Assembly: GCA_963921425.1 (NCBI GenBank)
Contig: OY992832.1
Location: forward strand, 3,596,001-3,660,000
Source: Dryas octopetala
Taxonomy: Eukaryota; Streptophyta; Magnoliopsida; Rosales; Rosaceae
Reading direction: 5' to 3'
Length of the DNA stretch: 64,000 nt
Below the pieces are notes generated by a model. That model was given only the letters and a program-made list of their open reading frames with translations. It was not told where the DNA came from and searched no databases. Position numbers and translations under genes: made by a program. Numbering within the stretch: position 1 is the stretch's first letter; every line of letters begins with the position of its first letter. This document shows positions 38,140 to 51,563 of the stretch, in pieces.

Positions 38140-41100
38140 ATGGAGGAAGACAAAGGTGGTCTGGTGCAGAGCCTGATCGACATAGTCAACGAGATAGCTT
38201 CGATCTCCGACTACCGTTGCACGGTGAAGAAGCAGTACTGTAATTTGGCGAGGAGGTTGAAGCTGTTGACCCCAATGTTCGAGGAGATTAGGGATAGCAG
38301 AGAGGCGGTCCCCGAGGACACTGTGAAGGCCTTGCTTAATTTCAAGGAAGCTCTGGAATCAGCTAAGGACTTGCTCAGATTCGGTAGCGAAACCAGCAAG
38401 ATTTACCTGGTCCGTGCGTATCATTCGATTCGATTCGATTCGATTCTTCCTCTTTCGTCCTTGCATTTCTCTCAGTTTCTGTGTGTCCTTGCTTATTTAT
38501 TGCTCTCTCGCTGATTGTTTCTGTTTTTCTAATTTTTTTTTTTATGTTTGGTTGCTGAGAAAATCGGGGATATGGAGGACATTATTTGTTACTCGCCTTT
38601 GCTCGTTGTGGAAGCAACCAAAGCAATAACATTTCGACATTAAAAAAAACTTAAGACTAAGCTAAGATTAGCAGAATAGTTGTGTTAGGCTTTGCTAAAT
38701 AAGATTTTTTTTTTTTTGGGTCAAAAATAAAGTTTCAACGGTTCTAATAAGCTACTAAAAATTGAGATTTTCCACCAAAAGTGATAAGAATCCTAATTTG
38801 AAGATATCCAGCAATTTTGAAATATCAGTGAATTTGGGTTTGAGGATTTATATTATTATAGTTTGAGCAGATGTGAAGGGTATAAGATGGCGAAAAATAT
38901 TATATTTAGAAACTAAATTACATGATTGGCTAAAAAGAACTAACTGAGAGCGTTTAACAGACTCTCAGTATTGAGATTTGAACTTAAATTTCACAAAAAA
39001 TTTGTAAACCATTGACTTCGTGAATATTGTGACCACATTGTATAATTTTGATAGGAATATTGATTACAATTGCAGATTAGATACGGAACATGCATGTTTG
39101 AATAGGCTCTTTAATTTGATTAGAACCTCTGGGGCGTTTTATGTCCTATGGTCTTATTTGTCAATGCTCTTTCCTTTCTATACTTTGCTTGGGCTCGTTT
39201 GGATATTCCTGTGTTTGATTATGAAAGGTTTTAATTCTTAACCAATTGAAAGTGATAAGGGTGCTTCAAACTTCTAGTCAGATCAACCTTAATTGTTCCT
39301 CTTTCTCTCTCTCATAAACCCTTTTCACCCTACTTGCAGGTCCTGGAAAGGGAGCAAATTATGAAGAAGTTCCATGAGGCGACAGCTCGATTGGAACAAG
39401 CTTTAAGTGGAATTTCCTATGAAAAGCTTGACATGTCAGATGAAGTTAAGGAACAGGTATAGATTCATCATTCAACATTCCACTGTCATTGTTTTGGGAT
39501 GTAATAACCAAGGGCTACAACGCAATAGTCGTCTTATATTTCTAAATATGTCCCTGGCATGATTTCTTTGGAATCCTTGTCATATATAAGCTGACATTAT
39601 AATTAGATGGCATGTTTTTCCTTCCAAAATTCCTGAAGTATTTTCTTTAAACTATATTTAAAGATCTTTGCACATGCACACAGACATGTAAACACACAAT
39701 GTCTTGGAGAACTTATTCATTAACTTTCAGTATGTGGTTCAACCAGAATTCGAGTAGGTTCCAAATCAGAGCTCCTTAACTTTATTCATTATATTATTTT
39801 TCAGATTTTTGAGTTTTGATATATTCTCGAACTCTTTCTATCTTCCAGGTTGAGCTTGTTCTTGCTCAGTTTAGAAGAGCCAAAGGAAGGGCTGATTCAC
39901 ACGATGTTGAGCTATTTGACGATCTCTTATCCCTTTACAATACGAATGATGCAGAAACAGATCCAGCTGTCCTAAGAAGACTGGTTGAAAAGTTACAATT
40001 GACAGGGATAGCTGAACTTACACAAGAGTCACTAGCCTTGCATGAGATGGTTACTTCCAGTGGTGGGGATCCTGGAGAGAGCATTGAGAAGATGTCAATG
40101 TTATTGAAAAGAATTAAAGATTTTGTACAAACAGAAAACCCCGACTTGGATGCTCCTGCAACAGAAAAGAGTATCTTTGCAAGTTGCAGTGGACAAGCAT
40201 CCACTGACAAGAATCACAAGGCCCCAGTTATACCGGATGATTTTCGCTGTCCAATAGCACTGGAGTTAATGAAGGATCCTGTCATTGTTTCAACAGGGCA
40301 GGTATATGCTTGCTCTATGATACCCAGAACTCAATTGCACCATAGTTATCCCTTTTCCTGTTTCCTTTATGTTTTATGGGATGGTATCAGATGTTTTGGC
40401 CCCCATCCATTCCTTTTTCTGTCACATGGATATCAGATGTCAATAAAAAACACCATGTTCTTGCAGAAATTGTTGGCATAAAATTTGTTTGCTGCATTGT
40501 ACCCAGTTGTTGGGTCAATGAGTCCTCCATTTGAGATCGGCCTGGTTTTCATATGTTATTTTCTTTATGTTGTTGGTCAGAAAGAAACTAATTTTTTTTT
40601 TGTTGGGCGGTTGAAAAGATGTCATACAGATTGGGGTAATGTGTTATGAATACATTTCAAATCCATACCCCAGGACACACAATCAATCATGCTACCGCTA
40701 ATTTTAAAATATCTTGCTTTCAACTGCTGCAGACCTACGAACGTTCCTGTATTGAGAAGTGGCTGGAAGCAGGGCATGGCACATGTCCGAAAACACAACA
40801 GACGCTCTCTAGCACCGCTCTCACACCAAACTATGCTTTACGTAGCCTCATAGCCCAATGGTGCGAGGCAAATGGTATTGAACCACCAAAAAGACCCAAT
40901 TCTCAACCCAGTAAAACTGCATCTGCCTGCTCACCTGCAGAACGTACTAAGATCGAACTTCTCCTCCACAAACTAAAATCTGCAAGCCCTGAAGACCAAA
41001 GGTCTGCTGCAGGTGAAATCCGCCTTCTTGCCAAGCGTAATGCAGATAATCGTGTAGCTATTGCTGAAGCTGGTGCAATTCCCCTGCTTGTAGGCCTCCT

Positions 41101-41884
41101 TTCAACCCCGGACTCTCGTACCCAAGAGCATGCTGTGACAGCACTTCTCAACCTTTCTATATGTGAGGATAACAAAGGAAGCATAATATCCTCTGGAGCA
41201 GTTCCTGGTATTGTTCATGTGCTCAAGCATGGAGGCATGGAAGCGCGGGAAAATGCAGCTGCGACCCTTTTCAGCCTCTCTGTTGTAGATGAAAACAAGG
41301 TTAGAATTGGTGCTTCAGGAGCCATCCCACCACTTGTTACATTGCTGAGTGAAGGTACACAAAGGGGGAAGAAGGATGCTGCAACAGCACTTTTTAACTT
41401 GTGCATTTATCAAGGCAACAAGGGAAAGGCAGTAAGGGCTGGTGTTGTTTCAACACTAATGCAGCTGCTGACAGAACCTGGAGGCGGAATGGTGGATGAG
41501 GCACTGGCCATTCTAGCAATACTGTCTAGCCATCCTGAAGGGAAAGCAGCCATTGGAGCTGCCGAGGCAGTGCCAGTTTTGGTTGAAGTTATTGGAACTG
41601 GATCTCCTCGAAACAGAGAAAATGCAGCTGCAGTTATGGTACACCTTTGTGCTGGAGACCAACAATATTTAGTAGAGGCTCAGAAACTTGGAGTGATGGG
41701 TTCATTATTAGATTTGGCACAGAATGGCACAGATAGAGGCAAGAGAAAGGCTGCACAGTTGCTTGAGCGACTTAGTCGGTTTGTTGAGCAGCAGCAGACG
41801 CAGGCTCAGGCACAAGCCGAGGCACAATCTGATGAGACCCAGCAGTCACAGCCACCTTCCACACTGAATGCTGTTGACAGCTGA
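38140..41884 (+). CDS. PUB13: PUB13-like U-box/ARM E3 ubiquitin ligase
   Basis: Cytosolic E3 ligase; in Arabidopsis PUB12/13 ubiquitinate the receptor FLS2 and dampen immunity, and PUB13 also affects cell death and flowering. Exons 38140-38409, 39340-39456, 39849-40301 and 40733-41884 are all phase 0 and GT-AG and give 663 residues (PUB13 is about 660). Residues 1-250 form the UND domain (start [20 protein letters not shown]). The U-box at about 257-331 reads [20 protein letters not shown], then [19 protein letters not shown] across an intron. Armadillo repeats follow at about 360-630 ([52 protein letters not shown]). The tail is Gln-rich. Assignment to PUB13 rather than PUB12 or PUB14 rests on overall resemblance. 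No break is seen. Confidence 0.96.
38701..38750 (-). mobile_element. Short LINE 3' tail in PUB13-like intron 1
   Basis: On the minus strand this reads CCGTTGAAACTTTATTTTTGACCC followed by poly(A), closely matching the end of the LINE tail at 15625-15738. Flanks CTAAATAAG and CTAATAAG may be an imperfect target duplication. Confidence 0.55.
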
Positions 41885-43571
41885 TGGCTCTTTTTCCTTT
41901 TTCTTTTGTTTGCTTGGTTTCTTTTGTTCTTTCAAGTATGAAAAGAGGCGGCTTTTGCTTTTGCATGGGAGGTGGAAGATCACCTTCCAGATATGTAAGT
42001 TATTCATTTCTTTGTGTGGGATGAGGACTATACTTTCAGGGGTTCTTTCCTTGTAAGAGCATCATGGGTATTGGTTAGGGAGGAGGAAGGGGTAAAACAG
42101 AAGGAAGAAAAGGCTGAGATATATATATGTATATGTATATATATCTGACATATTGTATTATGTGAAATGTACCATTATAACATGTATGACTGTAAGCATC
42201 CTCAGTTTTTAGAGAAGAGATGTTGCCTGTATTCAAACCAAACTGCCTTGGTGCAAAACTTCGTTGAATATGTATCGTTGATCAAAGGAAGAAATTAAAA
42301 TTAAACTAATTGTTGCTGTTGGTTCATTGCTAATTTTGCATTCAATGGCATCTGTTACTATGAAAAGCATGGGCTTAAAAATATTAGGCCCTAGTATATC
42401 TGGTACGAAGCCACTTCAAATGGGTTTAACAGCTTTGGCCCAGAGTAGGATCAATTCAGTATGGGTTACATGAGCCTCTGGTAAACCTTTTTTTTTTTTT
42501 TTTGGCCACTGAGCCTCTGGTAAACTTTAAAGTTGGAGAATAGAATTGAAAATATATTCCTAAGAGATTTAAAGTATTTTAAATTGAGGTGTATCTCTCT
42601 CTCTCTCTCTATCTCACGCACACACAGAGGTATATTGCAGAGCAGTGCCGTGGCTCAACCTTGGTATAATGGTATGGACCTTAAAGGTAAGCATTGCCCT
42701 ATAAGAATAAAGAGTTCCTAATGATCCGAACCTAATAAAATAGACTCATCCTGTCCTAATCACTAATCAGACCCATTTAGCAAATTCCAACCCGAAACTA
42801 CCATTTGGGGTGTCTGAACAGTTTTGGCTACTCTAGCTAGCTTTTGGATTTAAGTTGGAAATCCTCTTGCCACTGTTAATTTCTTGACCCAAGAAACCAA
42901 TGTTGTCATGATTCTTCCAAAAAGGTTTTTGCATAGATTGTAAATATTGCATCATTCAAATCACATCTAGCAAATACATTCTTTGTCATGATTGTCATCG
43001 AAAAATTACAACTTATTCGTGAACCATAACTTTTTGTAAACTTTTTTCTAATGGAGAAAGCATGCATTATTCATTCTTCCCAAGGAAATGCTTTCCACAA
43101 CACCTCCTGATCGAGATAGGAACTGCCAATAATATCACATGGTATATGCTAGCTTGACAAACAACTGATTAAGACGTACACTTCTTGCTTTTTATATCCG
43201 TAAGAAGGATTGGGATTATCAAAACATGTTGATGCTTGGCCTTCATATATAATTGTACGTCAGCCCTATCCATATGCGTTCTGCTGAAAAGATGTAAAAG
43301 ACTTTTAACACTAAACATAGTAGAAGAAAGTAATTGTCAAGAATTAAGATAACAAAGAGAGAGAAGCTAACAAGATTTGAATTTCCAAAGAATCCTCTTT
43401 ACTCGGATTGACATCCTGAGGTTTTTTTTTTTTTTTTTTAAGTCGGTACACCATATAAAGTTCTTTGAATCTCAACCACAAAAAAAAAAAGGGAAAAAAT
43501 TGATAGACCAAGATTAATTACCACGTGACCAACATTGCACAAGGTATCCTCACAAAATGTTAAGATATATG
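41885..43571. other. PUB13-like 3' UTR and intergenic DNA
   Basis: The first 300 bases are the probable 3' UTR, with a TATATG-rich patch at 42119-42146. No other gene is recognised up to the Mutator-like element. Confidence 0.4.
42472..42525 (-). mobile_element. 24-bp poly(T) insertion with 15-bp TSD
   Basis: GAGCCTCTGGTAAAC occurs exactly at 42472-42486 and 42511-42525. The insert is C, about 16 T, then GGCCACT; on the minus strand AGTGGCC followed by poly(A). Confidence 0.75.
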
Positions 43572-44683
43572 GAGAGCAGTTTTGCTCACCTCCTTTAACT
43601 CAAGAGTATGCTCGCCTCTCATCTAAAATACTGCCACGTGTTTAAAAAACTAACCATGAGTTAACTATTGTATTTAATTATTTATGATGTTATAATGATG
43701 AGAGAGAAAAATAATTTGACAACTCTTTTCTTATTTTATCCTTATCTTTTATTACTCAACTTTTTTTTTTTATCACCCGTTAATTTCTCTTTTCTCTTTT
43801 ATTTAATTATTTCTAATAATTTTTACTTCTTTTGTTTTTTTTGCTCTTCTCCAGTACGCCTCTAGTATTCAAAAAATCACATCCATTTTTTTGGGTCTTC
43901 TCCTGTATACACATTTATCTATTTTTTTAATTAATTAAAAAATAAAAATATTCTAACAACACATTTGCAATTTGAACAAAAAACTCATTTGCAAAGTTTA
44001 ATCTAAAATGTTGGCCAAACAAAAATCTAAAACAACTCATTTACATACATAGAAAATTCAATAAAAAAGTTACATGAGTTCAAAAAAAAAAAATTATGTC
44101 GTTGCAACTATTCTTCTCTCTTCAAATGCTGCAACACCTTGGATTGACCTAAGAATTTGTTTGATCTGAAAAGGTCATGTATGAGACAAGAAAGGAGAAT
44201 TCTTATGCAAAAAAAAAAAAGTGTTGTTGGATTATTTTTTTAATTAATTAAAAAATTAGATAAAAGGTGTATACATGAGAAGACCCAAAAAAATTGGATG
44301 TGGTTTTTTGGGTACGGGAGGCATACTAGAAAAGAGCAAAAAAAAAAAAGCAAAAATTATTAAATGCATGTGGTTTTTTAGATACTAGAGGCGTACTGGA
44401 GAAGAGCAAAAAAACAAAAGAAGCAAAAATTATTAGAAATAATTAAATAAAAGAGAAAATAAAAATTAATAGGTAATAAAAAAGTAGAAAAAAGTTGAGT
44501 AATAAAAGATAAGGATAAAAGTAGAAAAGAGTTGTCAAATTATTTTTCTTTCTCATCATTATAATATCATAAATAATTAAATACAATAGATTAACTCGTG
44601 GTTAATTTTGTAAACACATGGCAGCATTTTAGATGGGAGGTGAGCATACACCTGAGTTAAAGGAGGTGAGCAAAACTGCTCTC
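43572..44683. mobile_element. Long-TIR Mutator-like element, 1.1 kb, 9-bp TSD
   Basis: The ends GAGAGCAGTTTTGCTCACCT and, inverted, AGGTGAGCAAAACTGCTCTC are perfect. The arms are near-complementary for about 400 bases (for example TTGAGTAATAAAAGATAAGG right against CCTTATCTTTTATTACTCAA left), leaving a loop near 43980-44215. AGATATATG flanks both sides (43563-43571 and 44684-44692), an exact 9-bp duplication as made by Mutator transposases. The right arm also has an internal near-duplication of about 60 bases (GGTACGGGAGGCATACTAGA and GATACTAGAGGCGTACTGGA). No transposase ORF, so non-autonomous. Confidence 0.9.
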
Positions 44684-44921
44684 AGATATATGCATGTATA
44701 TATTGTGCTGCATGATTTATCATGATGTGATATGATGTTAACAAATAATACCAATTGAAATTTAGATCATGAGAACCTTAATTATACGACAATGTATTAT
44801 CCCATAAACTATTATTAGTCAGTAAGTTTTAGCAAGGATTGTCCCATAAGGGGGGTATGGAGTATTATAGGAAAGCTAGAAAACGTTTTTTTTTTTTTTT
44901 TTGGTTAAAACGGATTGCGAA

Positions 44922-45008
44922 CATACCTAGCTAGCATGTACTTTTGACCAAAAAATAAAACATACCTAGCATGTACTTTTGACCCAAAAAAAAAAACCTA
45001 GCATGTAC
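44922..45008 (+). mobile_element. Two TTTTGACC-poly(A) insertions between three target copies
   Basis: The word CATACCTAGCATGTAC is present three times: at 44922-44941 with an extra CTAG, exactly at 44961-44976, and as CCTAGCATGTAC at 44997-45008. The two spacers are TTTTGACCAAAAAATAAAA and TTTTGACCCAAAAAAAAAAA. Same terminal motif as the other micro-insertions, here on the plus strand. Confidence 0.75.
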
Positions 45009-45691
45009 TAGGCATAGTCTAGTATGTTACATGTTCGTATTTATTATGGTGCCAACCACAAGTATGAATACCCATATCATTCCTCATACAATACTACAAA
45101 GTTGTGTTGTGCTGATCATTTTAAACATGTCGGGGCATGCTATGTCAATTCATTTGACAAAAAGGGTAGGTTCCGAGAGCAGGCAAATTAATCAATCATT
45201 TTAGCTAGACCTCCAAATTCTCTTATATATTATGATAATTTTAAAAATAAAATTATGTAAATGTATAAATGACTAAATGCCTTATTTTATGATTCGTCTT
45301 AGGACCAGCCCTAATATGACACTCTACTTTGAGTAACTATAAATAATGCTATTTTTTCTTTTGTCCATTATATTTTGATAATGATAAAGTTAAAATGAAA
45401 GCAATAGGTGTAATCCAAAGAAGACCAGCTAGTTTGATGACTGGTGCATTAATTTGGAGGCGCATGGCGCATTCAGAGCATGGAGCCAAACAATCTGAAA
45501 AAAGAAAAATATTTCAGTTTTGTTTTGTTTTTTTTTCTTTCTCGTTCTTCCACATTTTTTAGCTTAAAAAGAAAAGACAATTAAAGAGGGCCCATTTGGA
45601 AGAAGAAGAAGAAGGCGATAAAGAGGAATAAAGTGAAAAAGAAAAACAAAACGCAGGCCCATCTGCTTCAACAAACGCATAAACACTCAAG

Positions 45692-45741
<50 letters not shown>

Positions 45742-47937
45742 TGAGAGAGCATATATTTCACGCTTATCCAGGAGTGGGTCAACAAAATGAACATATATCA
45801 AGTTCTTGGTCTTGGAATTCCGAGCCATAAGGCTTTATTAATTTGATTGCTCTTCGAAATCGTACCTCTGCAGCCTCAACAGCAACCATTCCTCTTTTAC
45901 TTCTTTGCTTTTCCATATACTGATGATGCATGCACATTTTACACTCACAATTAACTGTTTTCACTATCTACGTCCTCATGACCAATATTTAAGCTGATCG
46001 ATGAATGATGACCATCAAGAGAGAGAGTGTGTGTCTGTGTGTGTGTGTGTGTGCTTTTTAGTTGCTTCTGTGCATTCTGTTTTGATTGCTTTATTCGTCA
46101 TATATTGCTGGGCAGCCTTGGTTCTTGCAAAAGCAAATTCTTTGATTCCTCTCCAGCTTTATATAATTAAGGTGACCAATCCCTCTTTTGGCTTACAAAA
46201 CTTATACTATGTAATTATTAGTGTTCAAGATCTGCACAAATATAAACGTTGTTTTACTTTAAGAAATTTAAGATGTTATATATATATATTGTTGGACTAT
46301 GAATTTAAATTGTATATTTTTACAAAAATATAATCAATTAATAATTTAAATTGATATAATTTTGATAAAATAACATACGAGATTGTCCAAAAGATATTTA
46401 TTTTTTATTTTCTTTGTCTCAATTTGAAAAGAATAAGAAAATGGGGAGCCATGCATGTTTGATTAAAGTATTAAGCCAAGTGTTAATGAAAAGGTCTGGC
46501 GCGCTATAGCTTCTTTTGACCATAGCCATAGGGTTCTTGATTATGGCTCACGCACCACTTGTCTAACAAAATTCTAGAATACTTGCTCATTTGGGTTTGG
46601 TTGAAAATGGAGATCAGTTGCATGCATGGTTTTTAGTGGATTTTTGGCGTTTTCTCACATTGTTGTTGGCTTTTACTTCAACTTTCACTTTCACCCACGT
46701 AAAACAAATAAGTACTTCTACTCTTATACATCATCATATTCTTATTATTACAAAATCATTAATGTAGTACCGTTTTGTATATACGATATGGTGATGATAT
46801 ATATATATATATATATATCTCTCTCTCTGATGCACAAAGCTAAATGAAGTAAACAGTTTTCTTTGGGGAGGTGAAAACTGAAAAACAAATTAACATCTCT
46901 CTCTCAGTGAATCTGATCATAAAAATATGAGGGACAAGAAGTTTTCTTGGGATTCAAATTTTGACACATTTAGAGGAATTGGGAAAAATGTGGCAAGTGT
47001 GGAGTCAGTTCCCCTCTTTGAGTCTTCATGACACATCAATTTTCCCCTTCATATATTAATTTTCGAGAGAGACACACATACCATTGAAGAAGGTGCTGGT
47101 GAATGACTTAAAGGTAACCCTTTTCAGAGCAATGGCGGAACGTGGAGAGAGAGAGAGAGAGTTACAATTAATGCAAAATCAGGCACATAATAATTATAAA
47201 CTGTAGAAGCTCTACATAAACTTCAATGAATTTGGCAGAAACGTGGGTATCTAGCAACTTTCTTGGTTAATTAATATATTTGCAGCTTTTGCATGTATGT
47301 GACCTCAAAGTAGTGTATCATGAAGATCATATATATGAACAATAACGCATATATATATCGACCCAAACTTTTGGTGGAATTACACAATACAACTAATTTC
47401 CTGCCAAAGAAACCTTATATATATATATTCAATCAAACAATAGTGGCCATAAAATATATGAACAATAAAATTTGCAATTCTTCTTTTCTGTTGAGTAAAA
47501 TATTAATGAATGCAGTTTGATTTCTCGATGCGAAGCATGCAATTGGTATAATATTAATGTATATATGTGCATGAAGAAGATTGATCGAGAGATATATACC
47601 ATGAAATAAATTAAAAGTTTTCAAAGGGACTACACTGAGCTCATATAATATATATATATATATATTGTCAGATACAAACCCCACGACCATACACACACAC
47701 TTAGGACCAACTGGGAACTTAATTAAACCCACACAATACATGATACCACCAATCATATATGGTAGTAACTCATACAAATTGTTTAAAAGAAAAACAAATA
47801 AAGTACAACGTAATTTAAAAAACCCTACCATTTCTTGCAATTCATGACCATCTTGGACAGTGTTTCCTGGCTTGGAGCTTGCAAGTAGTTAGTTTTGTAG
47901 AAGACCCAGCAGCAGTAGCTTTGTATCGATCTTAAGC
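45009..47937. other. Gene-free region before the Dof gene
   Basis: No coding region supported. Microsatellites are present: AG at 45695-45739, GT at about 46027-46053, AT at about 46798-46819 and 47648-47665. The last 100-200 bases are the probable Dof 3' UTR. Confidence 0.4.
45695..45739. repeat. AG microsatellite, about 22 units
   Basis: An uninterrupted GA/AG run in intergenic DNA. Confidence 0.92.
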
Positions 47938-49198
47938 TTACAAGAGATGGGTTGTGGAAGAAGAGTTGAGAGTACCCGATAAATCTGTCCAAGCACTAAT
48001 TCCGGTACCCCAGATCAATTGATTCGTATTATTGTTTTCTGAAATGCCCAAATTAGGTCTTGTCAAACTACGCCCATGGCCGTTGTCTTCCATTTTCACT
48101 GGAGGAACCCTAGAAGAAGTAGTCGAGGGCATATTGGTCCTTAGTTGCTGGCTACTGCTGCTGCACTCTCCATTAACCATACCACCTTGCTCACTCCCAG
48201 TTTGATTAAATGCGTATAACAAACCTGTTGATGGTGTGATTGACTGATCAAACCCACCCATGAAAGGAATTTGCTGCAAATTTCGCCACTGATCCATTCC
48301 TTGATGATCTCCACCACCACCAGCTGATAAACTATTCATCAAGTTGCCACCAAACCCCATATGATGATGAACATCACTCTGTGGCTGCTGGATCTCAGTA
48401 CTGAAGTTTAATCCCATGTTCCCACCCCCACCATAACGACTAAGGTTTTGTATTGAGGCCAAGAACGAACTTGACAGTTGACTCTGTGGTTGCGAAAAAT
48501 GAGTCATCAAATCAGTGTTTTGATTGGTAGTTGCAGTAGTAGTATTGGCTACTGGGGATTTGGAGCGGCTGCTGCTGCTGCTGTTGTTACTGCTTTTACT
48601 CTTCTTGTTCCGGCGGCACCCTCCGCCTACCGGAACGTTCCTCAGGGCGCCGCCTCTCGTCCAGTAACGCCGGCACGTCTTGCAGAAGTGGCGTGGCTGC
48701 GAGAGGCTGTAGTTGTTGAAGTAGCAAAACTTGGTGTTGGTGGACTCGCAGCGCGGGCACTTGAGCGCGGTTTCCGGCTGTGGCATCTTTGCCATTCGAG
48801 CTCGATCAGCCATCGAACTGGGTCTGATCGAGCCTGGACCACCACCACTGCCACCGCTGCCACCGCTGCCACCGCTGCCACTGCCAACATGATTAAGTGG
48901 TTGTGACGGAGGTAGTGGCGGGAGCAGCCGATTCTGATGATCACTTGCTAGTGGGAGATTTTGTTGCTGCAAAGATAAAAATCCAACGAATAATTATACA
49001 ACCATAAAAGAAACAAATATTTCTCGTATATTCACAAAGAGATAGAGATCATAAAGGAATAGGAATAATTTGCTTTTTTTTTTTTTTATCATTCCAATTC
49101 CCTTTTTTTTATGGGATGGTTGAATTTGGAGAGAAATAAAACCTCACCTGGTGCCAATTGGGAGGATCTAAATAGACTGGAATAGAGGAGAAAACCAT
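47938..49198 (-). CDS. Dof zinc-finger transcription factor, two exons
   Basis: Plant-specific nuclear transcription factor binding AAAG cores. Exon 1 (49198-49148) codes [17 protein letters not shown]; exon 2 (48966-47938) continues in phase 0 to a 359-residue protein. The Dof domain at about residues 85-140 has the C-x2-C-x21-C-x2-C finger ([18 protein letters not shown], then [17 protein letters not shown]) and the basic [11 protein letters not shown]. Before it are a glycine/serine repeat and the conserved MADRARMAK. The C-terminus [21 protein letters not shown] resembles Dof3.6 (OBP3) and Dof5.1/Dof2.4, which share the MVFSS start and the early intron. Exact orthology is not assigned. 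No break is seen. Confidence 0.95.
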
Positions 49199-49303
49199 GG
49201 CGTTTGATGATCTTTATTTTTTTCTTTTATAAAGTTTGATGGGTCTTTAGGAAATATGGTGGTGGAGAATCACACACTAAGAGGGAATACTAGCAGAGGC
49301 AAA

Positions 49304-49402
49304 GAGAGAAAGAGAGAAAGAGAGAAAGAGAAAAGAGAAAGGTAGAGAGGAGGAAAGCAAAGCAAAGCAATTAGGGAGAGGGCTTTTGTATATATTGTAT
49401 AT
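49304..49402 (-). promoter_or_regulatory. Dof 5' UTR GA-rich tract and TATA box
   Basis: On the minus strand a TATA-like stretch (ATACAATATATACAAAAG, about 49385-49402) precedes a CTCTTTCT-type tract at about 49304-49345, which would lie in the 5' UTR some 110-150 bases before the ATG. Confidence 0.5.
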
Positions 49403-51563
49403 TTTGCTTTTGTTCCCTCTTTCTCTCGCTCATCTCATTCCCATCTCTTTTTGTTTTATTATATTTTTAGGGTTTGAGTGGACGAAATTTCTTCGCATTT
49501 AAGCTTCCCTTTTAATTTGATGCTGTGGACTGTGATTTAATTAGTGCTCAGAAAAGGCTACCTAGTTGCTCCTCATCCTCATGCATGGAAGAGAGAGACA
49601 GACAGACAACGTGACACAGTAAAGCAAATTACATGTCATTATCCATCTAGCTATTTGGGAATTGTAGTGGGATCGCCGCCTCAAGTGATGATCCAATTAA
49701 TAATCCTTATTGTTAGGGCTTGTACGGAATATTATGGAATTAATACGTTTGCCAACATCGATAATTTTTCATGCTACTTCAGCACTATTTTACTTAATTT
49801 TATGAGTAATGCTAGATGTATTACAATTTTTTATATCATATATGCGTTATTGTCACAAAAAAGAAATATCATATGTGTTACATTAATTTTTAGCAATAAT
49901 AAGACCCATTTATATCGATTACTCAAAACGTGGTACAAATAGTTTGTTAATCTTAATTTTATCATGCACCTCGATCACCAATCGTTTAGTCTAAGAGGAA
50001 AAAGTACTGATTAAGTGCACCTTTGAGAGAAGGCTTATATATATATATATATGTGGAAAGTTAATGGGTAAAGCGATTAATTAGTAGCTAGCATATATGT
50101 AGTTTGCATGGAACACTTGGGTGCATATTTAGTTAATATATATTGACAATTAATTGGTTGGGGGACTCCCATGCAACAACAACGCTTTTGGCAATGTTGA
50201 GTTAAAATAGAAAGAAAAATACTTTCTGGATTATGAGAAGCACTTGATAAGTATTTGCAGCAAACAATGCAAGAATTAATTAGCACTTGGTTTTTCTGAT
50301 AAAATTTGTTGTTTGTTTTTCATTAACACGAAACCGTCATCACCAAAAGTAATATAATATTACTGTGTAAAGTGCTTCATACCATTAACACATACAAAAA
50401 TAAATTGTAATACTTAACATTGTTTTTATTTTTTGTTTTAATTAAAGGTGGAACAGAAGATGAAATGAGAAAAAAAATGTTAAATAATTTCAAGATAAAA
50501 AACTTAAAAACAATTTTAAATGTGTTTAGCTTTAAGCTCTCATCTCTTCCCCTGCTTTATCTTGCAGTTTTTTTTATCTCTCCCCTCTATTTAATTAGAT
50601 AAAATATTAAAAAGGCCCAAAGCGCGTAAAAGGACGATTCTAATAGGAGAATTATATGAGTCCAGAAGTTACAAACACACAAGTGAGTGTGGAAGGATGT
50701 TGAAGTGCATACATGAAAAGGAAACAAAATTTTACTATTATTAATTCTTAACAGAGAAGAAAGATTTGATGATAATATGATTATAATAATAAAAAAGTAG
50801 GGTGGGGAGGGATATGCGAACAGTGTGTACCACATGCTAAGCTTGTTATTATACGGTAAAAGATGCAAAGTAACACAAAAGGTGGGAATTTTCTCCAAGA
50901 GGTTTTTGCTGTAAATAGCTTTTGATTAAAACTAATAATAATAATTATTATAAGGTCATACTAATCATGACATGTTAAATTACTGTGTGATAGATAGGAC
51001 TCTTTTTCTTCAAAGTAGTCAATTACGACAGATTGATCAGTTAATACAGAAAGAAAATATCTGTGACACGCATGCCCCAAATTTTATCCATCTTTATGGC
51101 CTTTTTAGCGTCACAAAATCTTTAACTTGTCTCACAACTTCAGTGCCTAACTCGTGATCATAATTGAAGAAAACAAAAAAGCTAAGAACACCAACTTCTT
51201 CTGTATAATTATAAATTTGTCATTTTTATACAGTTTGAACTTAGCAAAAGCTAGAGTTTCAATCTTTCTTTCTTGCTTTCTTTTGCTCTACTCTTTTTTT
51301 CTGTTTAATCACCTTTTTTCAGATGGAGACACTAAATGGTGTGTTGGTCGCTTAATAGTAATTTCTTTTGGGCGTGGCCGGGGCTGCACAGGGATGAAAG
51401 AATTAGTGAGCCACATGAAAGCCAAAGCTTCGTCTATAAGGAATATCTTCTTTAAATTTAATTTGCAAGTACTTGACCATTCAGCCTGCAGCAGGCTAGA
51501 ATAGTTGAGACACCATTGTTCGATCATATCTATCATACATACCCTTCTTTTTGTGTGACCCAC
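49403..51563. other. Gene-free AT-rich region
   Basis: No coding region supported on either strand; short random frames only. Confidence 0.4.

Noticed and set aside
40646..40732. In-frame extension upstream of PUB13-like exon 4
   Set aside because: It is intron sequence read through; the acceptor at 40731-40732 restores the U-box exactly.
42640..42700. Possible tRNA-like stretch (GTGCCGTGGCTCAACC)
   Set aside because: No cloverleaf or T-arm GGTTCRANNC could be found.
45559..45964. Frames rich in Ser-Leu or Arg-Glu repeats
   Set aside because: They are translations of the AG microsatellite.
48478..48906. 142-residue plus-strand frame opposite the Dof gene
   Set aside because: Shadow of the Dof exon, made alanine-rich by the glycine/serine repeat on the other strand.
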